Assembly: GCA_947494965.1 (NCBI GenBank)
Contig: CANLWV010000008.1
Coordinates: forward strand, 1 to 64,000
Source: an uncultured Salinicoccus sp.
Lineage (GTDB): Bacteria; Bacillota; Bacilli; Staphylococcales; Salinicoccaceae
DNA: 64,000 bases
Reading direction: 5' to 3'
The notes below the pieces were generated by a model. The model searched no databases and was not told where the DNA came from. It saw only the letters and a list, made by a program, of their open reading frames with translations. Made by a program: the position numbers and the translations under genes. This document shows, one piece after another, positions 52,517-63,936 of the stretch. The stretch's first letter is position 1. Each line of letters begins with the position of its first letter.

Positions 52517-54829
52517 CTATTTCTTCTTCCTCTTACTGTTTTTTGCGCCTTTATAGAATGGTTTTTTATTGGTCTTACCCTTATCAAAGTGCTTCTTGCC
52601 ATCTTTATCCTTACCTTTTTTTCCATTTTGTCGACGGCTGCCGGACTCAGATTTCGCTTTGATTTCAACCGGTCTGCCTCTTCTCTCGCGCGGTTGGCGA
52701 GCTGGCATTCCAACTATCTTGAAATCAATGAGACGCTCATGAAGATTGACATCCAGCACTTCTACTTCAACAGGGTCCCCGATGCGGTATACTGTACCAG
52801 TACGGTCACCGATAAGCGCCATATGGCGTTCTTGGAATTGATAGTGATCATCCGTCATATGGGAGACGTGGACAAGCCCTTCGATTGTATTTGGGAGTTC
52901 AACGAACATGCCGAAATTCATGACGCCTGAAATGACGCCCTCGAAAGTCTCCCCGACATGCTGCACCATATACTCCGCCTTTTTAAGGTCATCCGTATCC
53001 CGCTCTGCTTCCTGTGCCCGTCGCTCCCTGTTCGAAGTATGCTCAGCGATATCAGGAAGTTCTGACTCCATCCGCTTTTGAGTCTTCTGATCCGTCTTGC
53101 CTTCAATCAGATATTTGCGGATCAGCCGGTGCACAACAAGGTCCGGGTAACGTCTGATCGGTGATGTGAAGTGGGTATAGAAATCAGCTGCCAGACCGAA
53201 GTGACCCAAGTTATCTTCCGCATAGCGAGCCTGTTGCATCGAGCGGAGCATCAATGTACTGATCACCATTTCTTCAGGACGCCCTTCAACTTCCTCAACT
53301 ATCTCCTGCATGGCACGCGGATGGATTTCATTCCCTTTACCTTTGACTACAATACCGAAATTCGTGATGAATTCGAAGAACTGACGCAACTTCTCCTCTT
53401 TCGGGTCTTCGTGTACCCTATAGAGGAAAGGCACTTCCATCCAATGGAAATGTTCAGCTACAGTTTCATTGGCGACAAGCATGAATTCTTCAATCATGCG
53501 CTCGCCCACTGAACGCGTGCGGAGGACGACGTCGGATGGCGTGCCATCTTCTGCGACGAGCACCTTTGCTTCATTGAAATCAAAATCAATAGCGCCGCGT
53601 TTTTTACGTCGCTTGCGCAATATCATGGCGAGCTCGCGTGCTTTCTTGAGCATAGGATAGACATCCGGGAATTCTGAGATGAGCGTCTGGTCTTCATCAT
53701 CAAGCATCCGGTTGACTGCATCGTACGTCATGCGCCTGTCGGAATGGATGACGCTCTGGAAAATATCATGATCGACCACTTTACCACTGCCATCAATCTC
53801 CATCCTGCAGCTCATTGTTAGACGGTCTGCACCAGGGTTCAGGGAACAGATGCCATTGGACAGGCGGTGTGGGATCATCGGGATGACCCGATCTACCAGA
53901 TAGACACTTGTGCCGCGTTCATAGGCCTCTTTACCCATTGCAGATGCCTCATCGACATAGTAGCTGACGTCAGCAATGCTGACTGTCAGTTCATGATTGC
54001 CGTTATCCAGTTTTTTGACGGCAATTGCGTCATCCAGGTCCTTTGCGTCTGCCCCGTCTATGGTGATCGTAAATTCATCACGCAAGTCACGCCGGCCGTC
54101 CAGCTCATCCTGACTGATGGTATCCGGTGTCGCTTCTGCCTCCTTCATCACTTCTTCAGGAAACTCGATCTCGATGCCATGCTGATAGATTATGGAGAGG
54201 ATATCGACGCCAGGGTCGTTCTTATGCCCCAATATCTGAATGACATGCCCTTCTGGCTTGTCATCGCCCTCCCGGTATTTAGTCAGTTCAACAAGAACCT
54301 TATGGCCGTCTATGGCACCCAGGTTATGATTTTTCGGGATGAAGACGTCGTCTATCATCTTTTGGGAATCCGGTTCGACGAAACCGAAGTTCTTGCTTGC
54401 ATGATACTCCCCGACGACTCGCGTTGTACCCCGGGTCAGGATAGTGGTGACCTGACCTTCCTGGTTATCCCCTTTTGAATGTTTCTGCACTTCCACCAGC
54501 ACTGTATCTCCATCAAGGGCCCCATTGATTGAAGTTGGTGGAATGAAAATATCCTCCATATCGCCTTCTTCAGGACGCAGGAAACCAAACCCGCGTTTGT
54601 GCATGGAGAGCTTGCCCTTGAGCATGTCTGTTTCACTCATCTTGATATATTTGTCCTTTTTCGTCCTGTGGATTTCGCCCTCTTCTTCAAGGGCCACAAC
54701 GGCTTTCACCATTTCCTTGAAGTCGTCTGAGTCATGAGCCGAAAGTTCATGTTTGAACTCCTCCATCGTCATCGGACGATAATCGTCAGCCTCAATAACA
54801 TTTAAAATGCGTTCTCGATAGTTACCCAT
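52517..54829 (-). CDS. rnr: Ribonuclease R
   Basis: 3'-to-5' exoribonuclease acting with SmpB/tmRNA and in RNA decay. It has 770 residues: N-terminal helix-turn-helix region, two cold-shock-like domains ([19 protein letters not shown] near 79; [19 protein letters not shown] near 147), RNB domain with catalytic Asp residues in [19 protein letters not shown] (near 254-272), and the S1 domain near 640-712. A long Lys-rich tail (about 720-770) is more charged than usual. GGGGGA precedes the ATG. Confidence 0.95.
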   Translation of the reverse strand: MGNYRERILNVIEADDYRPMTMEEFKHELSAHDSDDFKEMVKAVVALEEEGEIHRTKKDKYIKMSETDMLKGKLSMHKRGFGFLRPEEGDMEDIFIPPTSINGALDGDTVLVEVQKHSKGDNQEGQVTTILTRGTTRVVGEYHASKNFGFVEPDSQKMIDDVFIPKNHNLGAIDGHKVLVELTKYREGDDKPEGHVIQILGHKNDPGVDILSIIYQHGIEIEFPEEVMKEAEATPDTISQDELDGRRDLRDEFTITIDGADAKDLDDAIAVKKLDNGNHELTVSIADVSYYVDEASAMGKEAYERGTSVYLVDRVIPMIPHRLSNGICSLNPGADRLTMSCRMEIDGSGKVVDHDIFQSVIHSDRRMTYDAVNRMLDDEDQTLISEFPDVYPMLKKARELAMILRKRRKKRGAIDFDFNEAKVLVAEDGTPSDVVLRTRSVGERMIEEFMLVANETVAEHFHWMEVPFLYRVHEDPKEEKLRQFFEFITNFGIVVKGKGNEIHPRAMQEIVEEVEGRPEEMVISTLMLRSMQQARYAEDNLGHFGLAADFYTHFTSPIRRYPDLVVHRLIRKYLIEGKTDQKTQKRMESELPDIAEHTSNRERRAQEAERDTDDLKKAEYMVQHVGETFEGVISGVMNFGMFVELPNTIEGLVHVSHMTDDHYQFQERHMALIGDRTGTVYRIGDPVEVEVLDVNLHERLIDFKIVGMPARQPRERRGRPVEIKAKSESGSRRQNGKKGKDKDGKKHFDKGKTNKKPFYKGAKNSKRKKK

Positions 54830-54843
54830 TACTTATCCCCCTA

Positions 54844-55590
54844 TTACTCATTCCAGTCCAACTGATCCATGAAGGCATGCATATTCTCAAACAATTGCTG
54901 CTTTTCTTTATCGATCGTCAATACATGTCCTGATTCTGGATACCATTCCAGTTTCTTTTCATCATCTTCAGTCGAAGTTTCATTAAAGATGATATTTGCC
55001 GAGTCTGGATTGATCATCTCATCCTGTTCCGACTGAGCCACGAACAACGGTGCATATACATCCGGGAGATGGTCACGGACCGTTTGGATCACATCACGCA
55101 CCTCATCCAGCATGCCGGTCGGACGGAACGCCTCCATCTCACCTTCTATTTCTTCTTCTGTCTTCCCTTCCATCTTCTTAAAACCCCGGGCATATTCCAA
55201 AACGCCCTCATACATTGTTTCACGGTCCTTGAGGTACATCGGACTGCATATGGTGGCGATGCCTACTACATCGCGGACAGTGGCCAACTTCAGCGCATAG
55301 ACTCCGCCAAGGGACAGTCCTGCCACGAAAATTTTATCGTAGCCTTTGGAGACAAGGAAGTCGTAGGCTTCAGTCACTTGCCTCCACCAGATGTGTGGGC
55401 TTGATTCCAACAAATTTTCAGGAGGCTCCGCATGACCTTCATAATGCGGCGCATAGGAAGTTATGCCTTGTTTTTGGAGATAGCGTCCAAGTTGCCTGAC
55501 ATCTGATGAGTTGCCTGTGAACCCATGCAGCAACAGGACCGCTTTTTCGCCTTCCTCAAAAAAGAATGGTTCTGGTAATTGTATCTTCAT
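54844..55590 (-). CDS. est: Carboxylesterase, Est30-like alpha/beta hydrolase
   Basis: It has 248 residues. [21 protein letters not shown] near 18-38 forms the oxyanion loop, the nucleophile Ser is in [12 protein letters not shown] near 94, and the acid/His pair is in [12 protein letters not shown] and [13 protein letters not shown] near 223. Same position between secG and rnr as in other staphylococci. The natural substrate is unknown. GTAGGGT lies upstream. Confidence 0.9.
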   Translation of the reverse strand: MKIQLPEPFFFEEGEKAVLLLHGFTGNSSDVRQLGRYLQKQGITSYAPHYEGHAEPPENLLESSPHIWWRQVTEAYDFLVSKGYDKIFVAGLSLGGVYALKLATVRDVVGIATICSPMYLKDRETMYEGVLEYARGFKKMEGKTEEEIEGEMEAFRPTGMLDEVRDVIQTVRDHLPDVYAPLFVAQSEQDEMINPDSANIIFNETSTEDDEKKLEWYPESGHVLTIDKEKQQLFENMHAFMDQLDWNE

Positions 55591-55654
55591 TATTTATACC
55601 CTACTTTCTGCACATTAATTTCATTGTACGACAATTTAAGAACATAGAAAAATA

Positions 55655-55683
55655 AAAAGAAACCCCCTATCAACAATAGGAGG
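55655..55683 (-). terminator. Terminator after secG
   Basis: An 8-bp stem (55663-55670 with 55676-55683, one wobble pair) is followed on the minus strand by TTTCTTTTTATTT. Confidence 0.75.
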
Positions 55684-55692
55684 CCATTATTT

Positions 55693-55923
55693 CTAATTTA
55701 GATATGTGAGCAGCAGCATGATCAGGAAGAACAGTAACGAAAGTATGACTGTTGTCCTATGCAGTACAAGATCCATGCCCCGCGCTTTTTGTTTACCGAA
55801 TAATTGCTCAGCACCGCCACCGATTGCACCTGAGAGGCCGGCGCTTTTCCCTGACTGTAGCAATACCACTGCAATTAAAGATATACAAACGACAATCAAC
55901 AATATGACGAGCAGTGTTTGCAT
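55693..55923 (-). CDS. secG: Preprotein translocase subunit SecG
   Basis: It has 76 residues with two membrane spans at about 2-22 and 50-72, joined by a loop with the SecG hallmark [22 protein letters not shown]. It stimulates SecYEA export. CGGAGGGA precedes the ATG. Confidence 0.95.
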   Translation of the reverse strand: MQTLLVILLIVVCISLIAVVLLQSGKSAGLSGAIGGGAEQLFGKQKARGMDLVLHRTTVILSLLFFLIMLLLTYLN

Positions 55924-55956
55924 GTGGTAATCCCTCCGAATATTAGTAACACAAGA

Positions 55957-55985
55957 ATTTTATCAGATATAGGAATGAAATGCAA
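55957..55985 (-). promoter_or_regulatory. Promoter of secG
   Basis: On the minus strand TTGCAT (55980-55985) and TAAAAT (55957-55962) are 17 bases apart. Because no clear terminator follows scrA, some read-through from the sucrose operon into secG is possible. Confidence 0.6.
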
Positions 55986-56002
55986 ACTTACTTTGGCGGC
56001 TT

Positions 56003-57439
56003 CTATTCATCTGCCCGCTCTTTAAATCGATTCATTTTTGATAGTGCAAACGTTACTGCAAACGCTGTCACAATAGCTATAACCATAGATAAAATAAAAT
56101 ACGGAATGTCAGTCGGTACGATTGAAATGACTCCCGGAATGGCAGCTGCACCCAGAGCAATTGCTTTGACATTGAACAGACCAATGAAGAATGCGCCGAC
56201 TGCTGATCCGGTAATTGCCCCAATAAACGGATACCTTAACTTCAGATTGACACCGAACATTGCCGGTTCCGTGATGCCAAGCAATGCGGATATTCCTGAA
56301 GCAGAAGCTGTCCCCTTCATCTTCTTACCTTTAATAATGATAAAGACTGCTAAAGCTGCAGCACCTTGTGCGACATTCGACATGGAGGCAATCGGGAAGA
56401 TGAAAGAGCCACCGGTCGATGCCTGGTTAGCAATCAGTTGGGTCTCAATTGCGATGAAGCTATGATGCATACCTGTAATGACTATCGGAGCGTAGAACAG
56501 ACCGAACAATCCTGCACCTACAGGACCGCCAAAATCATAGAGCCACATCAGTCCTTCGGACAGGAAATCTCCCGCTGTGCGTGTCAATGGACCTACAAGA
56601 AGGAATGTGACAAACCCTGTAATGAAAAGTGCAAACAGCGGTGTAAGGATGATGTCCAGAGCAGAAGGAACAATTTTTCTGAGCTGAATTTCAAGTTTGG
56701 CGAGAATCCAGCTTGCTACAAGTATCGGTAACACCTGCCCTTGGTACCCCACCTGCTCAATCGAGAGGGAGAAAATATCCCAGGAAGGAATCGAATCACC
56801 TGCTGCCATAGCTTTGGGATAATCATATCCATTCATAAGAGCTGGATGGACCAACAGCATGCCGAGAGCCGCACCCAGGTAAGGATTTCCGCCAAACCTT
56901 CGTGTAGCACTGAATCCTATCAGTACAGGCAGAAATACAAAAGGTGCATTGGCGAATATGTCAATCATATTCGCTAGGTCAGCCAACCCAGGGTTGGCTT
57001 CTATGACAGAAGCCTCGTCATAGAATAATCCTTCGGCAACTAACAAGTTATTTATTCCCATGAGCAAGCCTCCAGCAACAATGGCTGGGATAATTGGCAC
57101 AAAGATGTCTGACAGCATTTTGACGAATTGTTGTAGCGGATTCATCTTTTTATTGGACCTTTGAGATACTTCTGATTTCGTTGATGCTTCTTTACCGGTG
57201 ATTCTTGACATCTCATTGAATACTGTATTTACAGTTCCAGTGCCTATGATGATCTGATACTGTCCTCCAGTAGAGAATGTACCTTTAACAACATCCATCT
57301 CACCGAGTATTTTTTCATCGACCAGGCCTTCATCATTCAACACCATCCTCAAGCGAGTCGCACAGTGCGTCATCGCATCGATGTTTTCTTCGCCTCCAAG
57401 CGCTTCGATTATCTTCTTTGCTTCATCGTTGTAATTCAT
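56003..57439 (-). CDS. scrA: Sucrose-type PTS enzyme IIBC
   Basis: Imports and phosphorylates a sugar, most likely sucrose, at the membrane. It has 478 residues. The EIIB domain has THCATRLRMVLND near 24-36 with the phosphorylated Cys, then the EIIC domain with about ten spans (GFSATRRFGGNPYLGAALGM near 174, TGMHHSFIAIETQL near 324). No EIIA domain is fused, so a general EIIA such as that for glucose would be needed. Start ATG at 57439 overlaps the scrK stop. Confidence 0.9.
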   Translation of the reverse strand: MNYNDEAKKIIEALGGEENIDAMTHCATRLRMVLNDEGLVDEKILGEMDVVKGTFSTGGQYQIIIGTGTVNTVFNEMSRITGKEASTKSEVSQRSNKKMNPLQQFVKMLSDIFVPIIPAIVAGGLLMGINNLLVAEGLFYDEASVIEANPGLADLANMIDIFANAPFVFLPVLIGFSATRRFGGNPYLGAALGMLLVHPALMNGYDYPKAMAAGDSIPSWDIFSLSIEQVGYQGQVLPILVASWILAKLEIQLRKIVPSALDIILTPLFALFITGFVTFLLVGPLTRTAGDFLSEGLMWLYDFGGPVGAGLFGLFYAPIVITGMHHSFIAIETQLIANQASTGGSFIFPIASMSNVAQGAAALAVFIIIKGKKMKGTASASGISALLGITEPAMFGVNLKLRYPFIGAITGSAVGAFFIGLFNVKAIALGAAAIPGVISIVPTDIPYFILSMVIAIVTAFAVTFALSKMNRFKERADE

Positions 57440-58404
57440 CACAAACCTCCTATAAATGTTTCAACTTTATGCCTAGCCGGTATGCTGCTGATTGCACCTT
57501 TTCTCATTGTCGTCATCGCGCCGACGGCATTGGCAAATCGGAGCACTTCCCATCCGCTCTCTGCCAAAGTACTGTAAGCAGAATATTCACTCTCCGTCAG
57601 TTTACGTATCACGGCCCCTATAAAGGCATCCCCTGCACCAGTCGTGTCTACTGTCGATACAGTGTATCCCGGGTGGCAGAATTTGGTACCATCCTTAAAT
57701 ATGATTTGGCTGCCATCGGGCCCCCTTGTGAAAACAACCACTTTCACATTACCAGTAAAAAGTGCTGAGATTGCCTCTTTTTCTTCTTTGATGTCGGTGA
57801 TGAAGTGAATCTCCTCATCAGATACCTTGATGATATCAGCCATAGGAATAAAGGACTGTACTGTTTTTTGATAAGCTACTTTATCCTCCCAGAGCGGCAG
57901 TCGAATGTTGGGGTCGAAAATAATTGTGCCGCCCTTCTCACTCATTTTACCTATTGCAGTTTCATGCGCAGATTTCATATCACTTTCTACTAAGTCGACC
58001 GAGCAGAAGTGAAGGATATCATCCGCGCGGAACTCTATCCCTCCAATCTGCGAAGGGTGATAAAGTAGATCGGCAGAGGGATTTCTATAAAATGAAAATT
58101 CTCTGTTTCCTGTGTGGTCGAGCGAAACGAAAGCCAAACCAGTATTCGCCTCTCTTGTACGGGTGATGTATTCCGTTTTGACACCCGTGTCTTTCAGCGT
58201 ATCTAGAATCTTGTCACCAAAAGCATCTATCCCAAGTTGTGTCAGCAGGAAAGATTCTCCGCCAAGAATCGTATGGGTTGCAGCAACATTTGCCGGTGCG
58301 CCCCCGACTTGAGGCTCAAACCCGCCGACCTCCTTCAATTTAGTTCCTTTCTCTTCAGGGATGAAGTCTATCAATGCTTCTCCTATAGTAAATAAACGTT
58401 TCAT
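57439..58404 (-). CDS. scrK: Fructokinase, PfkB family
   Basis: Phosphorylates the fructose released from sucrose-6-phosphate. It has 321 residues. GEALIDFIPEEKGTKLKEVGGFEPQVGGAPANVA (in part) near 8-40 is the substrate-binding region, and the catalytic base Asp is in VDTTGAGDAFIGAVI near 254-268. It overlaps scrB by one base and scrA at its end, so the three genes are one operon. Confidence 0.9.
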   Translation of the reverse strand: MKRLFTIGEALIDFIPEEKGTKLKEVGGFEPQVGGAPANVAATHTILGGESFLLTQLGIDAFGDKILDTLKDTGVKTEYITRTREANTGLAFVSLDHTGNREFSFYRNPSADLLYHPSQIGGIEFRADDILHFCSVDLVESDMKSAHETAIGKMSEKGGTIIFDPNIRLPLWEDKVAYQKTVQSFIPMADIIKVSDEEIHFITDIKEEKEAISALFTGNVKVVVFTRGPDGSQIIFKDGTKFCHPGYTVSTVDTTGAGDAFIGAVIRKLTESEYSAYSTLAESGWEVLRFANAVGAMTTMRKGAISSIPARHKVETFIGGL

Positions 58405-59843
58405 TATCCGACCTCCAATTCATATATATTCACATTATCCAAACTGATATTGTGGACACTGATATCATGAGTACTTGCTTCGCTGAACACTCTGCTCGTG
58501 AAAACATACTTTCCATAGTTGATGAAAAGCTCTACACTACTCACATCAACTATGGCTCTCAAATGATGTATTGGCTCTTCCAAAACTGTGCTCCTATATT
58601 CAGGATACCTGCAGTCGACCTCATGATTGAAACGTCTCCTGATCTCGATTTCTGATCTGTCGCTGGAATACGCAATTTCAAAAGATTCATCTCCACTATC
58701 TAAAAGACAAAGTGTGAAATCATCCGTCGTCATTATTTTCACTTCCAGATCATATACTTCAGGCAGGTCGATAATTTTAGATCCTTCACGTCTGCTTTTA
58801 TGCTTTTTTCTATATTCCATCAACTGAGGAATAGGTTCCTGAATCAGTCGGCCATTTTCAATCGATATCTTCCTCGGAATAGTAAGGCAGTGCGCCCATT
58901 CATCTTCGTCACTTGGATAGCCAGTTTCCGGCAACCCCATCCACCCAATGAGTATGCGTTCCCCAGAACTGTTTTCAAATGTCTGAGGAGCATAGAAATC
59001 ATATCCGTAATCAATAAGGTGAAATGTGTCGTGATCCATGACAGCGCTTTCGTAATCGAATTGTCCAACAATGTATCCTGATTGATACACGTTCAAATAA
59101 TCCACGGTGTTTGCAATACCTTGTGGGGAAAAAAGCAACACATTATGCCCATCAAGATTGAACATATCGGGACATTCCCACATATAACCAAAATCATCCA
59201 GACCCGTTTTTATCTCGGCATGGAAACACCACTCCTTTAAGTCTTTCGAATGATAAAGTACGACACACCCTCGTTGCCCAACCGTCTGGGCTCCAACAAT
59301 CATGTAGAAGTCATTTCCATGACTCCACACTTTTGGATCGCGATAGTGCTCTGTGTAGCCAGTATGAGGCCCTTCTATAATCGACTGCTTTTCTTCAACT
59401 ACACCTGTAATTTCGTTGAATACCCCGTGGATCTGATAGGGAGTTCGCTCCCAATCTTTGCTTCTGTGGTTGCCTGTATAGAAGATATGCATTTCCTCTT
59501 CATGGAAGAATGCCGAACCAGAGTAGGCACCATGGGAATCCCACGCTGTATCTGGGATATTTGCCGGACCTTCATATTTGAATTCAATCAGATTTTTCGA
59601 AGAAACATGGTACCAATACTTTAATCCATGAACCGCACCAAGCGGAAACCATTGGAAAAAGATATGATAAGTATCCCCTTTCTGAATCAGTCCATTCGGA
59701 TCGTTCAATAATCCGGAAACTGGCTGCACATGAAACTTCTGACGCCACTTTGCTTTCTTAACACTATGTAATAGAGCTTCATATTCTTCCATAGGAACAT
59801 CTTCGATTTTTCTGTAGCGTTCTGCCCTTGACCACTCTTTCAT
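58404..59843 (-). CDS. scrB: Sucrose-6-phosphate hydrolase, GH32 family
   Basis: Splits sucrose-6-phosphate into glucose-6-phosphate and fructose in the cytosol. It has 479 residues from ATG at 59843 with AAAGGAGG seven bases upstream. The GH32 nucleophile motif LLNDPNGLI is near 43-51, the middle motif YRDPKVW near 160, and the acid/base Glu in the WECPDM segment near 213. First gene of the scrB-scrK-scrA operon. Confidence 0.92.
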   Translation of the reverse strand: MKEWSRAERYRKIEDVPMEEYEALLHSVKKAKWRQKFHVQPVSGLLNDPNGLIQKGDTYHIFFQWFPLGAVHGLKYWYHVSSKNLIEFKYEGPANIPDTAWDSHGAYSGSAFFHEEEMHIFYTGNHRSKDWERTPYQIHGVFNEITGVVEEKQSIIEGPHTGYTEHYRDPKVWSHGNDFYMIVGAQTVGQRGCVVLYHSKDLKEWCFHAEIKTGLDDFGYMWECPDMFNLDGHNVLLFSPQGIANTVDYLNVYQSGYIVGQFDYESAVMDHDTFHLIDYGYDFYAPQTFENSSGERILIGWMGLPETGYPSDEDEWAHCLTIPRKISIENGRLIQEPIPQLMEYRKKHKSRREGSKIIDLPEVYDLEVKIMTTDDFTLCLLDSGDESFEIAYSSDRSEIEIRRRFNHEVDCRYPEYRSTVLEEPIHHLRAIVDVSSVELFINYGKYVFTSRVFSEASTHDISVHNISLDNVNIYELEVG

Positions 59844-59861
59844 AAAACTGCCTCCTTTTTC

Positions 59862-59873
59862 GGAACCGGTTCC
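59862..59873. promoter_or_regulatory. LacI-family operator in front of scrB
   Basis: GGAACCGGTTCC is a perfect 12-base palindrome lying between the promoter and the scrB ribosome site. A looser second copy (GAACCGTTT) is at 59893-59901. Both fit a binding pair for ScrR. Confidence 0.7.
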
Positions 59874-59915
59874 AAAAAGTATAAAAAAAAGTGAACCGTT
59901 TTTGTCCACTTAAAC

Positions 59916-59942
59916 TTTATACCCGATCTTATTTTTTGTCAA
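59916..59942 (-). promoter_or_regulatory. Promoter of scrB
   Basis: On the minus strand TTGACA (59937-59942) and TATAAA (59916-59921) have a 15-base spacer, which is short. A second candidate (TGGACA with TATACT) lies closer to scrB. The first overlaps the 3' end of scrR. Confidence 0.5.
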
Positions 59943-60903
59943 CGCTTTCATTTTTAATTAATTTATTTTCTATATACTGTATCATTGAAATACGCTCTCC
60001 ATCAATCAATTTCAATAGGCTTTTAGCCGCCTTTTCACCTGCTTCAAAATAACCGAATCGCACCGTAGTCAAAGTTGGAGTGACGATGTTTGTCGTATTA
60101 TACCCCCCAAATCCTGTGATGGACAGTTCATCCGGTACACTGATGCCGTGTTCAATTGCATGCTTCAAAGCTGCGAGTGCAATATTATCGGTTGCACAGA
60201 TTATCACTTCAGGTATAGATGTCTCGAAGATGACGCTTATATCATCGAATGCTTCGCTATAATTGAAAGAGGTTTCTGCCGTTCTATATGTGATTCCCAG
60301 TGTATCAAAATAATCCAGCACGCCATCGCGTCTTTTTACTCCTACTGCTTCGTCCGTGCTGGACACACCGAGGTATAAAACGTCGTCTTTGAAGTATCCG
60401 GCTATATATTCCGCCATTTTTCGCCCTGCTCCATAATCATCATGGATAATACAATGGGCTTCTTCTGAAAATTGGCCTACGATGACCACAGGTATGTCCA
60501 CACTGTTTATGATGGATATATGTTCGGCCGTCATATGAGTTGCCATTAATATAATACCATCGACACGCTGATTGAAAAGAGCTTTCAAACCTTCCATCTC
60601 ACGATTTATATCTTGATTCGTATAGTATATTATGGACTGTAGACCGGATTCATGGATCACTTCATCAATTCCTTTGAATGTTTCATGCGCAGCAAAAGAA
60701 TCCACTCTGGGTACTATTACACCAACCATGTTGGTACGCTTGGCTTTCAGACTCTGGGCAAATCGGTTCGGTTCGTAATCATGTGCCTTGATGATTTTCT
60801 CTAATTTTTCTTTCGTCTTTTGACTGACAGACCCATTATTCAAATACCTTGACACGGTGCTCTTAGATACACCGGCTAATTGACTGATTTTCTCTATATT
60901 CAT
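59929..60903 (-). CDS. scrR: LacI-family sucrose operon regulator ScrR
   Basis: It has 324 residues from the ATG at 60903 (GGTG upstream). The N-terminal DNA-binding helix-turn-helix IEKISQLAGVSKSTVSRYLN is followed by the hinge (PNRFAQSLKAKRTNMVGVI) and a periplasmic-binding-protein-like effector domain. Same strand and just upstream of scrB, with the palindrome between. Sugar phosphate or fructose is the usual inducer. Confidence 0.85.
   Translation of the reverse strand: MNIEKISQLAGVSKSTVSRYLNNGSVSQKTKEKLEKIIKAHDYEPNRFAQSLKAKRTNMVGVIVPRVDSFAAHETFKGIDEVIHESGLQSIIYYTNQDINREMEGLKALFNQRVDGIILMATHMTAEHISIINSVDIPVVIVGQFSEEAHCIIHDDYGAGRKMAEYIAGYFKDDVLYLGVSSTDEAVGVKRRDGVLDYFDTLGITYRTAETSFNYSEAFDDISVIFETSIPEVIICATDNIALAALKHAIEHGISVPDELSITGFGGYNTTNIVTPTLTTVRFGYFEAGEKAAKSLLKLIDGERISMIQYIENKLIKNESVDKK
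59937..59950 (-). promoter_or_regulatory. cre site in front of scrB
   Basis: The minus strand reads TGAAAGCGTTGACA, which matches 13 of 14 positions of the CcpA consensus TGWAARCGYTWNCW. It lies over the -35 box and the last scrR codons, so CcpA would block the promoter when better sugars are present. Confidence 0.65.
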
Positions 60904-60939
60904 TGGCTTCACCACTTTGAATCATTGAATTTGAACTAT

Positions 60940-60948
60940 ATTATACCA
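60940..60948 (-). promoter_or_regulatory. Extended -10 of scrR
   Basis: The minus strand reads TGGTATAAT, an extended -10 about 37 bases before the scrR start. No clear -35 is needed for this type. Confidence 0.5.
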
Positions 60949-61004
60949 CACGGAGTTTTTACACTACTGACACACGACGCAGGCACCTGGTCATCTTTAT
61001 CGCC

Positions 61005-61032
61005 AAAAAAACAGCCCCCTCAAAGGGGGCTG
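61005..61032 (-). terminator. Terminator after eno
   Basis: An 8-bp GC stem (61012-61019 with 61025-61032) is followed on the minus strand by seven T residues. It closes the glycolytic operon. Confidence 0.9.
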
Positions 61033-61050
61033 CTATCAAACCAACTTCTT

Positions 61051-62367
<1,317 letters not shown>

Positions 62368-62412
62368 TTAATTGATTTCTATTTTTATCATTTTCAATCT
62401 TATCAGCACAAT

Positions 62413-63936
62413 CTACTCCAAAAGGCTTTTGCCCGTCATTTCTTCCGGCTGTTCCAATCCCATCAATTCAAGTAGGGTCGGCGCCAAATCAGCCAGTCGT
62501 CCACTTCCAACCGTAACATCTTCTTTTGTTACGATGACAGGAACCGGGTTTGTAGTATGGGCAGTCATCGGTTCCCCGTCCAAAGTGATGACTTCGTCCG
62601 AGTTGCCGTGATCGGCGGTTATGATGGCTGTACCGCCCTGCGCGATGATTTCATCTACAATGGGTCCAAGACATTCATCCACTGCTTCTATTGCCTTGAC
62701 CGTCGGCTCCATTTTACCGCTATGACCTACCATATCGGGGTTTGCAAAGTTCATGAGGATAAGGTCAAGGTCTTCTTTTCCGAGTTCTTCAAGACAACGT
62801 TCCTTCACTTCATAAGCGCTCATTTCAGGCTGTAGGTCATAAGTTGCCACTTTAGGAGAATCTACAAGGACTCTACGTTCTCCCTCAAACTCATCATGCT
62901 GTCCACCGCTCATGAAGTACGTTACATGCGGATATTTTTCTGTCTCTGCAATCCTCAGCTGCTTCTTGCCTGCTTTGGAAACCACTTCGCCTATTGTGTT
63001 GATGATATCTTCTTTTTCAAAGACTACATCTGCATCCACTTGATCACTGTATTTGGTGAAAGTGACGAATTTCAAATCTTTGATTCGCTTTTCAATATCA
63101 AAGCCCATGAATTCCTCATCTGTATATATTTCAGACAACTGGGCTGCACGATCCGGACGGAAGTTAAAGAAAACGATCGCATCTCCGTCGACCACTCCTT
63201 TATCATAGCCCTCTTCTGTATCGGATATGATGAATGGTTTGACGAATTCATCGTATTCGCCCTTATCATAGCTTGCCTGGATCCCTTCTTCAGCTGAAGC
63301 AAAGCGGGGGGCTTTTCCGTATGTGATGGCATTGTACGCCATTTCTTCGCGATCCCATCGCTTATCCCGGTCCATGGCATAATACCTGCCGCTGACAGTC
63401 GCAAATTCCCCGATACCGAGCTCTTTGAAACGCTTCTCCGATTCCCGTACATATTCGATTGCCGAATCCTGTACGACGTCGCGTCCATCCAGAAATGCAT
63501 GTACATATACTTTTTCGAGGCCTTTTTTCTTTGCGATCTCCAATATTGCGAAGAGGTGTTCATAATGCGAGTGTACACCGCCATCACTGAGCAGACCCAT
63601 GACATGAAGGGTACTGCCCTTGGTGTTTACGTGATCCATCGTATCCAGCAGTACCTCATTTTCGTAAAAATCCCCATCTTCAATGGATTTATTGATTCTT
63701 GTAAGACTTTGATAGACTACGCGCCCCGCGCCAATGTTCAGATGACCGACTTCAGAGTTGCCCATCTGCCCTTCAGGCAAACCTACGTCGAGACCGCAGG
63801 CGCTGAGTGCATTATTCGGATATTTCTTGAAAAAGCGGTCATAGTTCGGTTTATGAGCTGCTTTAACAGCATTGCCTTTCACTTCGTCCCTGTTGGCAAA
63901 GCCATCAAGTATGATGAGAGCAACTGGTTTAGTCAT
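62413..63936 (-). CDS. gpmI: Mn-dependent phosphoglycerate mutase
   Basis: Cofactor-independent interconversion of 3- and 2-phosphoglycerate. It has 507 residues from the ATG at 63936. ALIILDGFANRDE near 6 and the phosphoserine in GQMGNSEVGHLNIGAGR near 58-74 are visible; ADHGNSDEVITLDGEP near 443 has the metal ligands. Its start overlaps the tpiA stop by eight bases, so it is in the gap-pgk-tpi-gpm-eno operon order. Confidence 0.97.
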   Translation of the reverse strand: MTKPVALIILDGFANRDEVKGNAVKAAHKPNYDRFFKKYPNNALSACGLDVGLPEGQMGNSEVGHLNIGAGRVVYQSLTRINKSIEDGDFYENEVLLDTMDHVNTKGSTLHVMGLLSDGGVHSHYEHLFAILEIAKKKGLEKVYVHAFLDGRDVVQDSAIEYVRESEKRFKELGIGEFATVSGRYYAMDRDKRWDREEMAYNAITYGKAPRFASAEEGIQASYDKGEYDEFVKPFIISDTEEGYDKGVVDGDAIVFFNFRPDRAAQLSEIYTDEEFMGFDIEKRIKDLKFVTFTKYSDQVDADVVFEKEDIINTIGEVVSKAGKKQLRIAETEKYPHVTYFMSGGQHDEFEGERRVLVDSPKVATYDLQPEMSAYEVKERCLEELGKEDLDLILMNFANPDMVGHSGKMEPTVKAIEAVDECLGPIVDEIIAQGGTAIITADHGNSDEVITLDGEPMTAHTTNPVPVIVTKEDVTVGSGRLADLAPTLLELMGLEQPEEMTGKSLLE

